A stretch of DNA of 7,601 bases from Spirochaetales bacterium (lineage in GTDB: Bacteria > Spirochaetota > Spirochaetia > ARS1246). The stretch is taken from contig JABGPX010000593.1 in assembly GCA_018644745.1 (NCBI GenBank), forward strand, positions 1 through 7,601. The letters are read 5' to 3'. Positions 6,245-7,601 of the stretch are shown one piece after another. The notes below the pieces were generated by a model, which saw nothing but the letters and a program-made list of their open reading frames with translations, was not told the origin of the DNA and did no database searches. The translations under genes and the position numbers were made by a program. The stretch's first letter is position 1, and each line of letters opens with the position of its first letter.

Positions 6245-6952
6245 ATGAAAAGAAAGGTTTTAGTTTTAATGGTTCTGGTAACATTCGCGGCAGGTTCAGT
6301 GCTATTTGCGCAGGGATATCGAAACAGAGGAGCAAACGGAGCTCAGGAGCAGGATGGTGCTCTCGGGCAGGATCTCTCGACGGTGCTCGCGGATATTCCT
6401 TTGGAAACATTGGATGATCGGGAGATAAACGGGCTGCTCCTCATGCGGGAAGAGGAGAAACTGGCAAGGGATGTATATCTAACACTCGCGGAAGAATGGG
6501 GTATCCGCTCATTTTCGAATATTGCCCGTGCCGAGGAAACCCACATGGACGCGGTTGCAATGATTCTCGATCGTTATGACATCGAGGATCCGGTTGCATC
6601 GGATACGGTGGGTGAGTTTGACAGCGACGCTCTTGCGGATCTTTTTGATGAACTGGTGGCCGCGGGAAAGAAATCTTATGATGATGCCCTAATGGTAGGC
6701 GCAAAGGTCGAGGAGCTGGATATCGCCGATCTGCTTAACTTGCTGGAGATAACCGACAACGATGATATCCGTATTGTGTATCAGAATCTGCTCAAAGGTT
6801 CGAGAAATCATCTCAGGTCTTTTGATATGCAGATCTCTCGACGGAATGAGACGTACACTCCGGAGTTCCTGAGTTCCGATGAATATGAGCGGATTGCTTC
6901 CAGCCCCCGCGAAACCGGATCTGTTGTTACCGATCCTGATATGCTTTTCTAG
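6245..6952 (+). CDS. Exported DUF2202 ferritin-like protein
   Basis: 235 residues. Residues 1-23 are a clear Sec signal peptide (KRK, then a hydrophobic core, then VLFAQ before Gly24), so the protein is exported; a low-complexity Gly/Asn/Gln linker follows to about 42. Residues about 50-200 match DUF2202, a helical ferritin-like domain. Helix 1 holds LLMREEEKLARDVY (Glu69-71) and helix 2 holds RAEETHMDAV (Glu97, Glu98, His100). The third region holds KVEELDIADL (Glu156, Glu157), and the last holds GSRNHLRSF (His189). E, ExxH, E and H in this order are what a diiron or other metal site in a four-helix bundle would use, but the metal and function are not established for the family. The acidic C-terminal tail (201-235) looks disordered. 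The start has GGAGG 6 nt upstream. A terminator follows, so the gene is probably monocistronic. Its role could be metal or oxidant handling in the periplasm; that is inference. Confidence 0.9.
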   Translation: MKRKVLVLMVLVTFAAGSVLFAQGYRNRGANGAQEQDGALGQDLSTVLADIPLETLDDREINGLLLMREEEKLARDVYLTLAEEWGIRSFSNIARAEETHMDAVAMILDRYDIEDPVASDTVGEFDSDALADLFDELVAAGKKSYDDALMVGAKVEELDIADLLNLLEITDNDDIRIVYQNLLKGSRNHLRSFDMQISRRNETYTPEFLSSDEYERIASSPRETGSVVTDPDMLF

Positions 6953-6977
6953 AAAAGCAGCTAAATGTTTCGCATTC

Positions 6978-7003
6978 GCCCCGGTAAATCCGGGGCTTTT
7001 TTT
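6978..7003 (+). terminator. Intrinsic terminator of the DUF2202 gene
   Basis: GCCCCGG (6978-6984) and CCGGGGC (6990-6996) form a perfect 7-bp GC-rich stem with the loop TAAAT. Seven T follow at 6997-7003. It begins 25 nt after the stop codon at 6952. This is a textbook Rho-independent terminator and isolates the sialidase-like gene downstream. Confidence 0.93.
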
Positions 7004-7061
7004 GTGCCGGGATTGCATTCACCAGCCACTGACCGCATACTGCTTGTGGAAGGAGAACAGT

Positions 7062-7601
7062 ATGGCGAAAAAAGGGTATACGATTCCATTGATTGATTTA
7101 AACGGTGAAACCGAGCGGCAGTTCCTCGTCGACCGCGAGCCGGGCCAATATCTCGGACATCCGACCACCGTCCTGCTCGAGGACGGCAAGAGTATGGTGG
7201 TGGTCTATCCAAAGGGGCATGGACGCGGTGCGATCGTCATGAAACGCAGCGCCGACGCCGGGAACACCTGGAGCGAAAGATTACCGGTACCCGAAAGCTG
7301 GGCGACATCACTCGAGGTTCCGACGCTCCACCGTGTTGTTGATCGAGGCGTGAAGCGTTTAATTATGTTCTCGGGCTTATACCCAATACGTATGGCGGTG
7401 TCCGACGATGATGGCGCGAGTTGGTCAGAACTGGAACCCATCGGTGATTTCGGCGGGATTGTGGCAATGGGCGACGTTGTTGCTCTGAATGACGGCCGCT
7501 ACATGGCTCTTTTTCACGATGACGGAAGGTTCCTGCATAACGGCGGTGAAAGGACGAGTATAGCCGTGTATAAGATTATCTCGAGCGACGGCGGGCTGAC
7601 G
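7062..7601 (+). CDS. Asp-box sialidase-like (BNR repeat) protein (C-terminus beyond right edge)
   Basis: 180 codons are open from the ATG at 7062 to the edge. AAGGAG at 7050-7055, 6 nt upstream, supports the start. The family is the sialidase-like beta-propeller superfamily (exo-alpha-sialidase/BNR annotations), which includes GH33 but also many enzymes and lectin-like proteins of other specificity. Three Asp boxes (S-x-D-x-G-x-T/S-W) are visible: SADAGNTW at 63-70, SDDDGASW at 114-121, and SSDGGLT at 174-180, whose Trp would be the next codon. Other family-like stretches are GQYLGHPTTVLLEDGK (28-43), YPKGHGRGAIVMKRS (49-63), SGLYPIRMAV (104-113) and DFGGIVAMGDVV (129-140). No signal peptide is seen. 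The FRIP motif of classical sialidases is not visible, so sialic acid as substrate is doubtful. The preceding terminator makes this a separate unit, the fourth glycan-type gene in the window. Confidence 0.85.
   Translation, partial: MAKKGYTIPLIDLNGETERQFLVDREPGQYLGHPTTVLLEDGKSMVVVYPKGHGRGAIVMKRSADAGNTWSERLPVPESWATSLEVPTLHRVVDRGVKRLIMFSGLYPIRMAVSDDDGASWSELEPIGDFGGIVAMGDVVALNDGRYMALFHDDGRFLHNGGERTSIAVYKIISSDGGLT

Noticed and set aside
6371..6844. 13-base repeat GATCTCTCGACGG at 6371 and 6832
   Set aside because: Both copies lie inside the DUF2202 coding region in unrelated protein contexts; with only two copies, chance is sufficient.
7013..7041. TTGCAT-17-CATACT as promoter for the sialidase-like gene
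   Set aside because: Matches are partial, and the start of transcription would fall on the ribosome binding site, leaving no usable leader.

Overview
The window reads as bacterial chromosome of moderate GC, from a Gram-negative-type bacterium with a taste for complex glycans. Shine-Dalgarno sites, -10 boxes and one clear intrinsic terminator are visible. The gene mix is a CE15 esterase, an S1 sulfatase, an ASST-type beta-propeller and an Asp-box sialidase-like protein, alongside a DUF2202 protein and an AAA/DUF4143 ATPase. This resembles environmental Planctomycetota/Verrucomicrobiota/Lentisphaerota, Latescibacterota or Spirochaetota genomes. That placement is inference from family flavour only; no phylogenetic marker is present.

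Layout. 1-915 (minus): N-terminal 305 residues of a secreted CE15 glucuronoyl-esterase-like protein, running off the left edge. 916-1031: divergent promoter region. 1032-2285 (plus): ASST-type six-bladed propeller. 2299-3729 (minus): S1 sulfatase with an intact formylglycine motif, tail to tail with the ASST gene across 13 bp. 3734-5038 (minus): AT-richer AAA ATPase with a DUF4143 C-terminus; it ends 4 nt before the sulfatase start, and the sulfatase ribosome binding site lies in its last two codons. 5199-6107 (minus): a short UvrC relative with GIY-YIG and UVR regions only. 6245-6952 (plus): exported DUF2202 ferritin-like protein with a strong intrinsic terminator. 7062-7601 (plus): N-terminal 180 residues of an Asp-box sialidase-like protein, cut by the right edge.

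How it fits together. CE15 esterase, sulfatase, ASST-fold protein and sialidase-like protein suggest processing of a sulfated, uronic-acid-containing glycan, but no SusC/SusD pair, transporter or regulator is visible. Of these four only the esterase has an obvious signal peptide. The middle genes (AAA/DUF4143, UvrC-like, DUF2202) look unrelated to glycan use and interrupt the cluster. I see no CRISPR array, transposase, integrase, rRNA or tRNA, and no recognisable defence system. The points most worth a second look are the translationally coupled AAA-sulfatase junction, the sulfotransferase-fold/sulfatase pair, and the reduced UvrC-like nuclease.
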